NCBI GenBank assembly: GCA_002005505.1
Contig: KV908490.1
Location: forward strand, 264,658 to 328,657
Length of the DNA: 64,000 nucleotides
Origin: Botryococcus braunii
Taxonomy: Eukaryota; Chlorophyta; Trebouxiophyceae
Reading direction: 5' to 3'
The translations under genes and the position numbers were made by a program. Below are positions 10,593 through 21,248 of this stretch, piece after piece. Positions within the stretch are counted from its first letter, which is position 1. Each line of letters starts with the position of its first letter. Under the pieces are notes generated by a model. The model did no database searches, had not been told where the DNA came from, and saw only the letters and a program-made list of their open reading frames with translations.

Positions 10593-12337
10593 ATGGCAAC
10601 ATTGGCTACGAACCCTACCCCAGGTAATCCATCAAATCCACAAGTAAATCAACCCTCAGCTGGTAATACTAGTCAGTCTGCCCAGTCAGGTAATAGCATA
10701 GATCAGGCAAACCCTGTTTATTCTAATCTAAAACTGGTTCAGGCGTTAGACCTGGATTGTGAAAATGGTTTTAGATGGCAGAAAGATGTTCTGAATGTCG
10801 CTAGTAGCAAACGTATTAAGATGTGCCTTGATGAAGAGCATCCTAATACAGCTGGAGACTCTCTTGCTATGAGTCTTCTAACTGAGAAAATTCCTGACGT
10901 TTGGGTGGACAGGGCATTGGACATGCCAAACGCAAACCATGCCTATGACTGGCTGCTGCGCAAGTTCACTGGTGGCCACAATGAGGAGTTAATGAGGAAA
11001 TGGTCCAAGGTCTTGGACTATGGGCGTATCGATGAGGGTCAGGAGTACCATTCATATGTTGCTTGGAAGTTCAGGATTGCAAGAGGTCTACAAGCCAATA
11101 ATCACCCATGCTCTGATGGTAGGCTAAAAATGGGGATTGTAGAGGGTTTGCCCAAGCATTTTGACCATGCCAAATCAAATCTCTACACCTCCTGTCTTGG
11201 TGAGGATGAGGACAAGGTCACACTCAATATTCAGGCATGTTCAAGGTTGCTTGGAATTGATGAATTTAAGGCCCCCTCACCATCAGTCAATCTGATCAAT
11301 CCAGTCAGAGGTCCCCCTCGTCCCAGGAACGCTCCAGGATCCAGGCCACAGGGGATGCCAGAAGATCTGCCTGACAACTTCAGGGGCTGCTGGCACTGCT
11401 TGGAAGATGGACATACCAGAAACGTGTGTCCAAAACTTATAGCTGAGAAAGAAAAAAGGGCTGCCCTCATTTCAGCACGCAAGAATCAAGCCAATCCAGT
11501 TGGAGGTATTGCATTGGGGGACTCTTCTGACTCAGGTAATCCATTCTCTAGATGGGTGGTAGACTCAGGAGCCTCAACACACATATGCAATGATGTTAGA
11601 CTCATGCAAAACATTCACTGGTATACACAGCCAAAGGGTCTAAATTTGGCAACTGGTGAACATGTTGCACAACGCAAGGCATGTGGCTCTGTGTGTCTAG
11701 TAGATGAAATGGGGAACATGTGTAAACTTAAAAATGTAGAATATGTACCTACTGCTATTGAAAATTTGTTGTCGGTCTCTAGTGCAGTAACAGATGGCAT
11801 CATGTTTACAAACAATTCACATGGAGAGATTATCAGTATGTATAGCAATACTTCAAAATTCATCTCTGAAGTCAGAAAAGAAAGAGGACTGTATTTTGTT
11901 TACTGCTTGTGCTGCAAAATTCAGCCCTCACATATTGTTGGATACGCTCACAAATGCTCTGAATATGATTTGTGGCATCAACGCTTGGGACATCCAGGAA
12001 GTAAAAACCTGGAACGATTGCAGACTGAGGATATGGTGAAGGGAATAGCTACATCTCTGTCTCCTTGCTTACATGGTCATTCACTGTGTGATGTGTGTGT
12101 GATGGGCAAGCAGACTAAAGAGAGCTACCAAAGATCCCCAGTATCAGCAACTGAACGTCTTCAGCTGTTGCACTTGGATGTAATTGGTGAGCTACCAATT
12201 CCAGGAGCTGAGGGTGAACGCTACATGCTCACAGTACTAGACGATTACTCTAGAGCTGGTGAATCCGTAGCATTGACTTCCAAGTCCCAGGTGGGTGGTG
12301 CTGTTAAGTCAATCATCCTGTACTTGGAAAATCATAC
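10593..12337 (+). CDS. Copia B Gag, protease and N-terminal integrase (5' part)
   Basis: ATG at 10593. A copia-type Gag (VYSNLKLVQALDLDCENGFR... LLRKFTGGHNEELMRKWSKV) leads to the zinc knuckle CWHCLEDGHTRNVC (about 11390-11430) and the aspartic protease WVVDSGASTHICND (about 11554). Next come the GAG-pre-integrase HHCC-like segment (LWHQRLGHPG, about 11970) and the first integrase Asp (LHLDVIGELP, about 12172). The frame is intact up to the gypsy C insertion after CATAC at 12333-12337. It continues in the same frame at 18555. Confidence 0.95.
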
Positions 12338-12539
12338 TATAGCGGCAAAGGAAGAGAGAGAGAGACGAGACACCAGTCAGGTTAGAGCATTCAGCGGAAT
12401 CTGTTACAAGCCGGTCAGCACCGGGACTTCCTTCGACGCCAAGACGCGTGCCACTTTCCAGAGCCTTAATTTCAGGACCCGGTTGCTTCCTGCCCAAAAT
12501 CCTACACATTTCAGGACCTGGCAGCTTCCTGCCGTTACA
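12338..12539 (-). repeat. Gypsy C 3' LTR
   Basis: 202 bp, identical to the right LTR except GGTTGC versus GGCAGC near 12480. It has a GA-rich (GAGAGAGAGAG) segment near one end. Confidence 0.95.
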
Positions 12540-12966
12540 ACTTCCCCCTCCCCTACATGGGAGCGTCCTCGCTCACATCAGAGCAGTCATCACGAGCAAG
12601 ACTCTGTAAGGTAAGAGTTCTTCAAGCAGTGTACATGCCGTCTACACTCAAGCAACAATATTGTTTTACACACATAGCTTAGGCGACAAATTTGTTGAGC
12701 CTCCAATGGTGAGGTACGCCAGGGTACGTCAGTGAGCTTTGTTCATCATCATTCATTGCTTGAAATTGTCATGGCGGGCTTCAAAGTGGATCGATGATCT
12801 ACACTTAACATCATGCGCGCGCGATACAGCTCACCGTACTGAACTTCCCACTTGTATAACAACGGGGTGACACGCGGGGAGCAACTAAGCCCTGCTCCCT
12901 CCCCCCGGCGGGCAGCCATGCTGTACCCGCAACAAACAAGTGCAGGAAAAGATCGCCTCTCCGTGT
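12540..12966 (-). other. Gypsy C 3' untranslated region and polypurine tract
   Basis: The polypurine tract (plus-strand ACTTCCCCCTCCCCTA, 12540-12555) adjoins the LTR. The remaining 410 bp up to the integrase stop contain no ORF that I can support. Confidence 0.8.
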
Positions 12967-14694
12967 CTAAGTCCGCCTCTTCTTAGGCGCAGTATTCGTA
13001 GTTGCTGAGGCATGCGCATTACTTCGCTTCTTAGTACCGTTGCCTGCAGCCGCGACACCTTGCGTGCGCTTCCTTGTTCCCACCTTCTCATTGAGAGCGC
13101 GACCAGCCCAGTACTCCTGGACAACCTCTTGGGCATGTTCTATTAATCCTGCTTCTGGTTCCCATGAGTTTCGCTCAGGCCCGTAGCCTTTCCATTTTAC
13201 CAAGTATTCTTTCTTCGGCGCATGGTGCGCAGCCTTCTTCTCTCGATGCATCAAAATACACTCCACCTCGTATTCCCAATCACCATCAATCCAATCTGGC
13301 GGAGGTGAGGGAGCCACACTGACACCCTTATGATATGGCTTCAACAGCGACACATGAAACACATTGTGAATGGTGTATTCATCAGGCAACTCCAGCCTAT
13401 ATGCAACAGCGCCAATTCTAGCCAAAATCTTGAATGGCCCAATGAAACGAGGCAAAAACTTCTTGGTGCCAGGATGCTTCCAACGAATATTCTTAGTGGA
13501 CAAGAGTACTTCTTGCCCAACTTCATACTCAACATGTCTGCGCCCCTGGTTAGCATAAGTGCGCTGCCTATCTTGTGCCTCAATCAGGTTGCGCTTCGCT
13601 AACGCGAGATCATCATGCAACTTTATAGCAAATCTTTTAGCCGACGGAAAAGTGGTCCCAGAAATCACTGCAAAAGGCTCAATAGGATCCTCCCCATACA
13701 CCAACCGGAATGGAGTTGTGCGAACGGATTCTTGATAAGCATTGTTATAAGCGAATTGTGCGGCTGGCACATGCACATCCCAATCATGTTGTGTAGGACT
13801 AACATAATGCCGCAACATGTCTTCCACAATGCGATTCACACGCTCAGTTTGGCCATCAGTCTGTGGATGATAAGCCGTTGAAAAGACAGACCTCGTGCCC
13901 AAAATTTAAAACAACGCTTTAGTGAAGGCACTCGTGAACACCGTTCCGCGATCAGTCAACACCTCTTTAGGCATACCGTGCAGCTTAAACACACGATCCA
14001 CAAACACATCAGCAAGACCTTCAGCAGACAGCTGATCAGTTGTTGGGATGAAATGCGCATATTTAGACAGTCGGTCCACAACCACAAGGATAGCATCATT
14101 CCCGTTCACCGTTTTGGGTAAGTCAGTAATAAAATCCATGGAGATGCTTTCCCACCTTCGTGAAGGAATTGGTAGAGGCTGCAGCAGACCAGCTGGCAGT
14201 GAGGTATCCACCTTGTTGCGCTGGCACGCATCGCAAACGCGAAGAAAATCTTCAACACCTTCCCTCAGCTTCGGCCACCAAAAATACCGTTGTATTTTCT
14301 CCAACATTTTAGTCCGGCCCACATGGCCTGCCTGTGGCACTTCATGGTTTTCTTTGAGAATGGCTTCTTTGAGCTCTTTATCTTTACCAGCTGCCATTTC
14401 GGGAACATACATTGCTTTTCCACGGAACCAGTAACCATCTTTAGCGACCAACTTCGCTCTTTGTCTTTTACGCCCATCCCTTAGAAGATGATCCTTCTCA
14501 TACGCGGTCCGTATGCGGTGCAACCAGTCTTCCCCATCGGGGCACCACATGGTGAACCCATCCGGGCACGCGTCGCCCGAGTCACTTGCTGCTCCAGGGA
14601 CCACCCCACCTAATGGCGGGGCCGTACCGCCTCCAGTGGAATGCGCCCCCTTGCGCGTAAGTACAGCACACCTAATACGATGACCTATGCCGCG
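12967..14694 (-). pseudogene. Gypsy C integrase with chromodomain
   Basis: The integrase has a zinc-binding region (HEVPQAGHVGRTKM... CDACQRNK), catalytic Asp in SMDFITDLPK and VLTDRGTVFTS, and STAYHPQTDGQTERVN with the catalytic Glu. The C terminus has a CHROMO domain (YEVECILMHREKK... YLVKWKGYGPERNSWEPE, about 13280-13130) and a basic tail ending PKKRRT, which marks a chromovirus. A TAA at 13906-13908 replaces what is probably Gln. The link to RNase H is broken at the G8 run (14695-14702): RT and integrase differ by one base of frame. Confidence 0.9.
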
Positions 14695-17600
14695 CCCCCC
14701 CCATCGCGACCCTATGCTGAACAGAGCCCCTAGGAGTGTGCACCAAAGAACTAACGACGAACGCTGGATTCCTACTCAAAGGGTCCGCAACATTAGTACG
14801 ACCGGGCTCATACTTCCACTCTATAGAGTACATCTGGAGCAACTCCGACCACCTGGCTTGCCGAGGGCTCAAAACCGATTGGGACGGCAAAAACGTGTTT
14901 GCTGCATGATCAGTGACCACTTCAAAGGGTTTCCCAAGGAGATAACATCGCCAATCAGTCAATGCCATACACACTGCAGCCAACTCTTGCTCGGTGACAT
15001 GATAATTTCTCTCAGCATCAGAAAATTTCCGGCTCATATAGGCACATGGGCGTCCATTTTGCTCAAGCACAGCACCAACACCATTCTTTGAGGCATCACA
15101 CACGACCCGAAACTTAGGCGCATCCGGGGAGAGATCAGGGATTGCCAACACTGGGGCATTTGTGATGGCCCACTTCAACCCATCCGGATCAATCTTGATT
15201 CCATGCTTCCCCACAATAAAGCCAAGATAGCGTAGTTCAGGCTGACAAAAAGAACACTTCTTTAGCTTCACAAACAATTTCGCTTCACGTAGGCACTCGA
15301 ACACTTTTTGCAAATGCTCTTTATGCTCTTCCTCGGTTTTAGAGAAGATCAAAACATCATCAAGGTACACTACCACAAAGCCTTCAGCCACAAAGTCATG
15401 GAATACGCGATTCATCATACGTTGAAAAGTAGCGGGGGCATTTGTCAAACCGAAGGGTAGAACTTTGAACTCATAATGGCCAAAAGGGACACGGAAAGCA
15501 GTTTTGGGAACATCTTCCTCTTGCAAGCGAATTTGGTGATAGCCAGAGAGTAAATCAAGACTTGTAAAGCACACAGCACCTTGCAGTTTATCAAGCAACT
15601 CATCAATCCGCGGGAGAGGATAACGATCAGGGACAGTAATGCGGTTTAACGCACGATAGTCGATAACCATACGCAACGTGTCATCCTTTTTCTTCACAAA
15701 CAGAACAGGGCTGCTAAACGGACTGCAACTTGGTTGAATCAATCCCTGCTCAAGAAGTTCAGCAACCTGTCTCTGTGCTTCTTGCAACTCAGGCAAAGCT
15801 AAACGGTAACCAGGTCGGGATGGAGGAACATGTTCACTATACAATGGGATAGTGTGGAACAGATGTCTGTCAGGAGGTAGGCCTTCTAATTTCTCAGAAA
15901 AGACATCACTGAACTCAGCACGAAGATGTTGACAAATGGGGTGATTCAATCCACTTTTATCAGAAGGGACATCGGCCTTGTTTGTAGGCCCAAAAGCAGG
16001 TTCGAACTCTTTAACATCATGATCATAATCGCTATGCCCTTCGTTACGCGCTTCGTTGCCCTCTTGCCTATCAACATGTTCATGCCCTTGCTCATCCGAG
16101 CGTGTCTCGTTATCATGCCCTTCATTCTTGCTTACCATGCCCACAAACACTGGACAGCCTTGCTTCATACAGCGCGCCAAATGCCTCGCAGAGATGACAG
16201 GGGACTTCTTTCTAGCGCTCTTAGCAGTAGCAGAAATAGACTTAACAATCACGCCTCGCCCTCTGTTCCAAAATGTACACGTATCTTCCGCTACATCAAT
16301 CTTGGCCTTATAACGCTTAAGGAAATCCATGCCCAACAAGACATCACAGTCACCAGCCAACTTTGGTAGCACATAATAAGTATGCACACAAGGCAAAGAC
16401 TTGAAAACTGTTCTCAACTTCACTTGATGCACCACTTTTGCAATGTCACCCGTGGCCACTTCCACTTCCAATTCATCCACTTGTTGCGGGGTTATGTTCA
16501 CTTTCTTCAGAAATTCTGCCGAGATGAATGAGAGTTCTCCCCCGGTATCAACTGCACAATCAGCGGTTGCCCCTGCAACCATACCGTGCAAGACCATTTG
16601 CGCTTCGGGGTGTTCTTTTCTCACCATTGATATACTGGGCCTCTTCTTGTCATACCACACTTCAAAAGACCACGGAGCCACAATTCTCTCTTCCCCATGC
16701 GCACTTTTCAAAGCTACACTTTCGTTGCGCCTCCCCTCCATAATTCTCTCTTTACTTTTTAAAAGGGGAGCAACACTTACTGCCTTAGCCACTCGTTTGG
16801 GCAAAACAAAATAAGCGCCAATCTGACGGGCATTCTTCTTCAGGGCATTATACTCGGAGAGCACTTCATGGGCTTTTTCGGGCTTAAGCACGAACGCATA
16901 CACATGACCATCTTGCAGGTTCACTTGGGGTAGATCTTCACAAACAAGGATTTCAATTCCAGGTCCCCATTCCAAACAAACATGAGCAGCCACAAGTTTT
17001 GAGAAAGATAAGTCTTCATACCAGCCAAAGCGCCCACGCCCACGAGATGATCCACGCCCACTCGGTGCATTGCCGCGACCAGAATTTGGGGGACCGGCGT
17101 GATGTGCTGGGGCTTGGGGTACCTGCGCAGATCCTTGCGAGAACCCGGGAGTCATAGGGCACTCGGACTGTTTGTGGCCAGGGAGGCCACACCCATAACA
17201 AGTGAGCGGCATGGACTGGGATGGAAAAGACCCATGATGAAAACCCGGGACATGGCGATGATGCGAGCGATCACCGCGATCAAAACCGCGACCACGAGCA
17301 CGAAACCCACGAGCCTTAAACACACCGCGCGGACGACCAAACCCACGATCGAAACGACCAAACCCACGATAAGCATGGTGATTCGAAGGAAACATATCGG
17401 AACCGCGCGAACGAAACCCTTCAGCGACAGTATCATCGAGCCCGTGAGCGATCTGGTAGAGCTCCATATACGAATCGAAAGCACGGCCAGTTTTGTGGTT
17501 AATTCGACACTGAGAATGCAACGATGCACGCAACCCATTCAGAAAATTCGTAACCTTCTCATTCTCCGTGACCTCCCCACCAGGCATGGAATTCAGGTCG

Positions 17601-18295
17601 GCAAGAGCGGAGTTAAACGCCAAGGCATACTCCTGAACAGACTTCGAACCTTGACGAACCCCCTGCCAGTGGCGGCGGGCCTCCGTCACCCCTACATTCT
17701 TGTCATAAAAACCAAACAGGAATTGCTGAAAATCTTCGAAAGTAGGGGAAGGATGGGTTACTACATACGAGGACCAGTGACCCTGAATGCTTGTAGAGAG
17801 AAATGAGACGCCAACGCGAAGCTTTTGCTGGTCATCGTTGATTCCCTGTGCCTCAACATAATTCTTAACAATAGCAACCCAGTGCCTAGTGTTATTTCCC
17901 GTGAACACCGGCGGCTTGCCTAACGCATTAGACGGAAGCTTGTGCGACACCGCAGGATCACGAGCAACCTCCGTCATAAAAACCTTTCGCGCATAACTTG
18001 TAGCCCAGACAGGACGAAAAGCAGCAAGAGCACCTATCTTTAGAAATTTAACAGTAGCGACATAAAACTGGGCAATCGAACTAATGATCAGATCCGTATG
18101 ATCGCCGACATCGTAGTTATCGCGCGCCACCTCGACCTTACACTTCGCCATCAGTTCATCAAAATCCTTCTTACGAAACCTTGGGTAGTCACTATCAAGC
18201 GTGAGATCCAGTGCATCAAGCTCGGCAACATCGCTGGCCGCACCCAACTTCTCACAATACGACGTAACCAACGTGGTGAAAGTAGCTGCCGACAT
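14672..18295 (-). CDS. Gypsy C Gag-protease-RT-RNase H polyprotein
   Basis: ATG at 18295 (MSAATFTTLVTSYCEK), 1207 codons without a stop. The retrotransposon Gag domain (HWQGVRQGSKSVQEYALAFN) is followed by an Arg/Gly-rich basic stretch and the zinc knuckle CYGCGLPGHKQSEC (about 17200-17160). Then come the protease with DTG (CAVDTGGELSFIS, about 16550), RT with MVIDYRALNRITVPDRYPLP and catalytic YLDD (about 15355-15370), and RNase H with VVCDASKNGVGAVL and TDHAANTF. It ends shortly after the G8 run at 14695-14702, which shifts integrase into another frame. Confidence 0.95.
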   Translation of the reverse strand: MSAATFTTLVTSYCEKLGAASDVAELDALDLTLDSDYPRFRKKDFDELMAKCKVEVARDNYDVGDHTDLIISSIAQFYVATVKFLKIGALAAFRPVWATSYARKVFMTEVARDPAVSHKLPSNALGKPPVFTGNNTRHWVAIVKNYVEAQGINDDQQKLRVGVSFLSTSIQGHWSSYVVTHPSPTFEDFQQFLFGFYDKNVGVTEARRHWQGVRQGSKSVQEYALAFNSALADLNSMPGGEVTENEKVTNFLNGLRASLHSQCRINHKTGRAFDSYMELYQIAHGLDDTVAEGFRSRGSDMFPSNHHAYRGFGRFDRGFGRPRGVFKARGFRARGRGFDRGDRSHHRHVPGFHHGSFPSQSMPLTCYGCGLPGHKQSECPMTPGFSQGSAQVPQAPAHHAGPPNSGRGNAPSGRGSSRGRGRFGWYEDLSFSKLVAAHVCLEWGPGIEILVCEDLPQVNLQDGHVYAFVLKPEKAHEVLSEYNALKKNARQIGAYFVLPKRVAKAVSVAPLLKSKERIMEGRRNESVALKSAHGEERIVAPWSFEVWYDKKRPSISMVRKEHPEAQMVLHGMVAGATADCAVDTGGELSFISAEFLKKVNITPQQVDELEVEVATGDIAKVVHQVKLRTVFKSLPCVHTYYVLPKLAGDCDVLLGMDFLKRYKAKIDVAEDTCTFWNRGRGVIVKSISATAKSARKKSPVISARHLARCMKQGCPVFVGMVSKNEGHDNETRSDEQGHEHVDRQEGNEARNEGHSDYDHDVKEFEPAFGPTNKADVPSDKSGLNHPICQHLRAEFSDVFSEKLEGLPPDRHLFHTIPLYSEHVPPSRPGYRLALPELQEAQRQVAELLEQGLIQPSCSPFSSPVLFVKKKDDTLRMVIDYRALNRITVPDRYPLPRIDELLDKLQGAVCFTSLDLLSGYHQIRLQEEDVPKTAFRVPFGHYEFKVLPFGLTNAPATFQRMMNRVFHDFVAEGFVVVYLDDVLIFSKTEEEHKEHLQKVFECLREAKLFVKLKKCSFCQPELRYLGFIVGKHGIKIDPDGLKWAITNAPVLAIPDLSPDAPKFRVVCDASKNGVGAVLEQNGRPCAYMSRKFSDAERNYHVTEQELAAVCMALTDWRCYLLGKPFEVVTDHAANTFLPSQSVLSPRQARWSELLQMYSIEWKYEPGRTNVADPLSRNPAFVVSSLVHTPRGSVQHRVAMGGARHRSSY

Positions 18296-18330
18296 TATAC
18301 CCAACAGGTAGATTAGCAAAACCTTGCTTT

Positions 18331-18344
18331 ACTCGCCGATACCA
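18331..18344 (-). promoter_or_regulatory. Gypsy C primer-binding site
   Basis: On the minus strand, TGGTATCGGCGAGT lies three bases after the 5' LTR. TGGT pairs with a tRNA 3' ACCA. The same 12-13 bases are found in gypsy D and Copia E, so all three probably use one tRNA, likely initiator Met (plant tRNA-iMet ends GATACCA). Confidence 0.8.
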
Positions 18345-18347
18345 CCT

Positions 18348-18549
18348 TATAGCGGCAAAGGAAGAGAGAGAGAGACGAGACACCAGTCAGGTTAGAGCAT
18401 TCAGCGGAATCTGTTACAAGCCGGTCAGCACCGGGACTTCCTTCGACGCCAAGACGCGTGCCACTTTCCAGAGCCTTAATTTCAGGACCCGGCAGCTTCC
18501 TGCCCAAAATCCTACACATTTCAGGACCTGGCAGCTTCCTGCCGTTACA
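18348..18549 (-). repeat. Gypsy C 5' LTR
   Basis: 202-bp copy bordering the PBS on its left and the TSD CATAC on its right. Confidence 0.95.
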
Positions 18550-18554
18550 CATAC

Positions 18555-21210
18555 TAATCACAATGTTAAGGTGGTTAGGTCTGATAGGGGAAGTGAGTTT
18601 GTAAATGCTGACTTGCTTGACTTTTTTCAGTCTAAAGGGATCAGACATGAAACGTCTGCTCCTTATACCCCTCAACAAAATGGAAGAGCAGAACGTTTTA
18701 ACAGATCCTTGAAGGAGAAAGTTAGAATGCTTCTTTTGCAGGCAAAAGCACCACAAGGCATGTGGGCGGATGCACTTCCAACAGCTGTTAGGTTGTTGAA
18801 TCTCAGAGCAGTAAAGGGGAAGACAGCCACCCCCTATGAACTGCTGTTTGGGAGGAAACCATCAGTGCACTACTTAAGAGTGAGGGGATGCTTGGCGTTT
18901 ATCAAAATACCAGATAAGGATCTTTCAGCCTTTTCGGCTAGATCTGAGGCTGGAATGTTTGTGGGATATGAGCCTGCATCAAAGGCCTACAGAGTTAAGG
19001 TGGGGAACAAGGTAAAGGTGTCAAAGAACGTCAAATTCTTTGAAGATAAACTAGGAATTCATGCTCTCAATCCCAGTAATTCTCTCACTGCTGAATTCTC
19101 CCATGAGATAAATTTTGATCAAGTTCCATGCACTGATGATGGGGATGATTGGGATTTTGTACCGGTAGACCTCACTGGTGCATTGGAATTAAACAGGGAA
19201 GCTGGAAGGGGTATTGTCCCAACTCTCCCAGCTAACATGGAAGTCATGCACAGGATGAATGATATCCTGAGAGGCTTGGGAACAGCGGAAGAGAGTGGTC
19301 CGAGTAGGTTATCTGGGCCAGGAGCTCCAAGGGAAGGAGTAGTGGGCACTGGGAACATGCAAAATCCAGTGTCACATGCATCAGACAGTTCAGGTGAAGA
19401 ATTAGATAATCAACCTTCTGCTGAAACCAGTGACTCATTTGAGGAAATACAAGGTGGTGCCAGGAATGGTGGAGGCAGATACGAACTGAGGCAAACGTTG
19501 GCAGAACCAGACAGGTATGTTCCGGGTACATACCACATTGGGGAAGCGCCAGTCACATATGCATCAGAAATAATCCCTCCAAATCAAAATGGTGCACAAG
19601 AGCAAGTGAAATTATCATCCAAGAATATCAAGGTTCCAGAGGACTGGTGGGAGGCTAAAAAATTCCCACAGTGGCCATATTGGTTAGAAGCCATGAACGA
19701 AGAGATGGATTCTATAGACTCTCATGAAACGTTTGAATATTGTGAGAGACCCTCTGATGCCAAAATTATTCCTCTAAAATGGGTCTATGCTCTAAAGACT
19801 GACAGTTTTGGTGATATTGTCAGATTTAAGGCGAGACTGGTGGCACAAGGTTGCAAGCAAAGGCCAGGTGTTGACTACTTTGAAACCTTCGCTCCAGTAA
19901 GTACACACACATCTAGGAGGGTGCTGTTAAATCTAGCTACGTCAAATGGGTGGAAAGTTCACCAAGTTGATGTGAAAACAGCATTCCTAAATGGAACACT
20001 GGATGAGGAAGTGTACGTAGCCCAACCTCCCTGTTTCTTTAATGGCGATTCTAATGTTGTGTGCAAGCTACTAAGATCTTTGTATGGTCTGAAGCAAGCA
20101 CCACGTGCATGGCACAAGTGTCTGGTTGAAGAGCTTGGAAAATTTGGGTTTATAGCCTGTCAAAGTGATCCAGCGCTCTTCATTAACAAGGAGTCATTCA
20201 AGTCATACGTATACTTGTTGGTATGTGTGGTTGATTTGCTGATTGTGAGTGAGGATGTGGAATGTATTCAGTGTGTTAAGCAACAGCTGACTAGTATATT
20301 CTCAATTCACGATCTTGGTGAGATAAAGTCATTTTTGGGCTGTGAAATCAAGATAAATGAATCCTCACATACTCTGAAAATGACCAATGTTCTAAAAATT
20401 GAGAAATTGGTGGAAGAATATGGGCTGCCTGATCAGGGGAAGGAGGTTGATACACCCATGTCAGGTTCCTTCTTGCCTACCCAAATGCCTGAACCTCCTA
20501 AAGGGATGACTGGAGAGCAGATTGGATCAGGAATTCCCTTACCAGAAGGTCACAGGTATTTAGAATTAATTGGTTCACTACAGTATTTGTCAACAACTAC
20601 AAGGCCTGATATTTCTCAAGCTGTGGGGATGTTGAGCAGATTTAGAGGACAGCCAACAACATCCCATTGGAATGGAGCAATTAGAGTACTGAGGTACCTC
20701 AACTGCACCAAATACATGGGAATTAAGTATACTGGATCAAATCAAAATGAACTGGTATGCTTTGTGGATGCAGATTTTGCAGGTGATCTGGACAGTAGAA
20801 AATCCACAACTGGGTTTGTGTTTCTATTGAACGGATCTGCTGTATCCTGGTCAAGTAAGAGGCAAACTTCCATAGCAACATCCACTGTGGAGTCTGAATA
20901 CATTGCTGTGAGTGCAGCAGTGAAAGAAGCCATGTGGGTGGGAAGTATGCTCTGTGAGTTGGGAGAAGAGATCACATGTGTAACCATGTATTGTGATAAT
21001 CAGGGGTGTGTGTCAAACCTGAGAAATCACATGGTCTCTAAACACACTAAACACATCAGTGTGAGTTACCATCATGCACGAGAGAAGGTGGTTTGGGGTC
21101 AGATTGATCCTACATATGTGCCAACTACTGAAAATGTAGCTGACATGTTCACAAAGCCACTAGCATCTACTGTGTTTGAAAGGCATCGTAACAAGTTGGG
21201 AATGCAGTAA
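18555..21210 (+). CDS. Copia B integrase core, RT and RNase H (3' part)
   Basis: Continues the frame from 12337. It carries integrase VVRSDRGSEF (second Asp) and APYTPQQNGRAERFN (Glu), an acidic linker, then RT (QVDVKTAFLNGTLDEEVYV, LYGLKQAPRAWHK) and RNase H (FVDADFAGDLDSRKSTTGF, CDNQGCVSNL, ADMFTKPLAST). The RT active site is altered. Where relatives read YVDD, B reads CVVD (20224-20235), so the Tyr and the first catalytic Asp are both replaced. QPPGF is also changed to QPPCF. The RT is predicted inactive even before the gypsy insertion is considered. Confidence 0.95.
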
Positions 21211-21248
21211 CTAATTGTTGGCATGTCCTGAAAGTACAAGGGGAAGAT

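Larger units (their letters stand above)
12338..18549 (-). mobile_element. Gypsy C (Ty3/gypsy chromovirus, minus strand), nested in Copia B
   Basis: 202-bp LTRs (12338-12539 and 18348-18549) with TSD CATAC (12333-12337 and 18550-18554). On the minus strand the LTR runs from TGTAACGGCAGG to CCGCTATA. PBS TGGTATCGGCGAGT is at 18344-18331. A purine tract (TAGGGGAGGGGGAAGT) abuts the 3' LTR. Coding order is Gag, PR, RT, RNase H, IN, chromodomain. A frameshift in a G8 run and one TAA stop disrupt it. The LTRs differ at only two adjacent bases. Confidence 0.95.
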
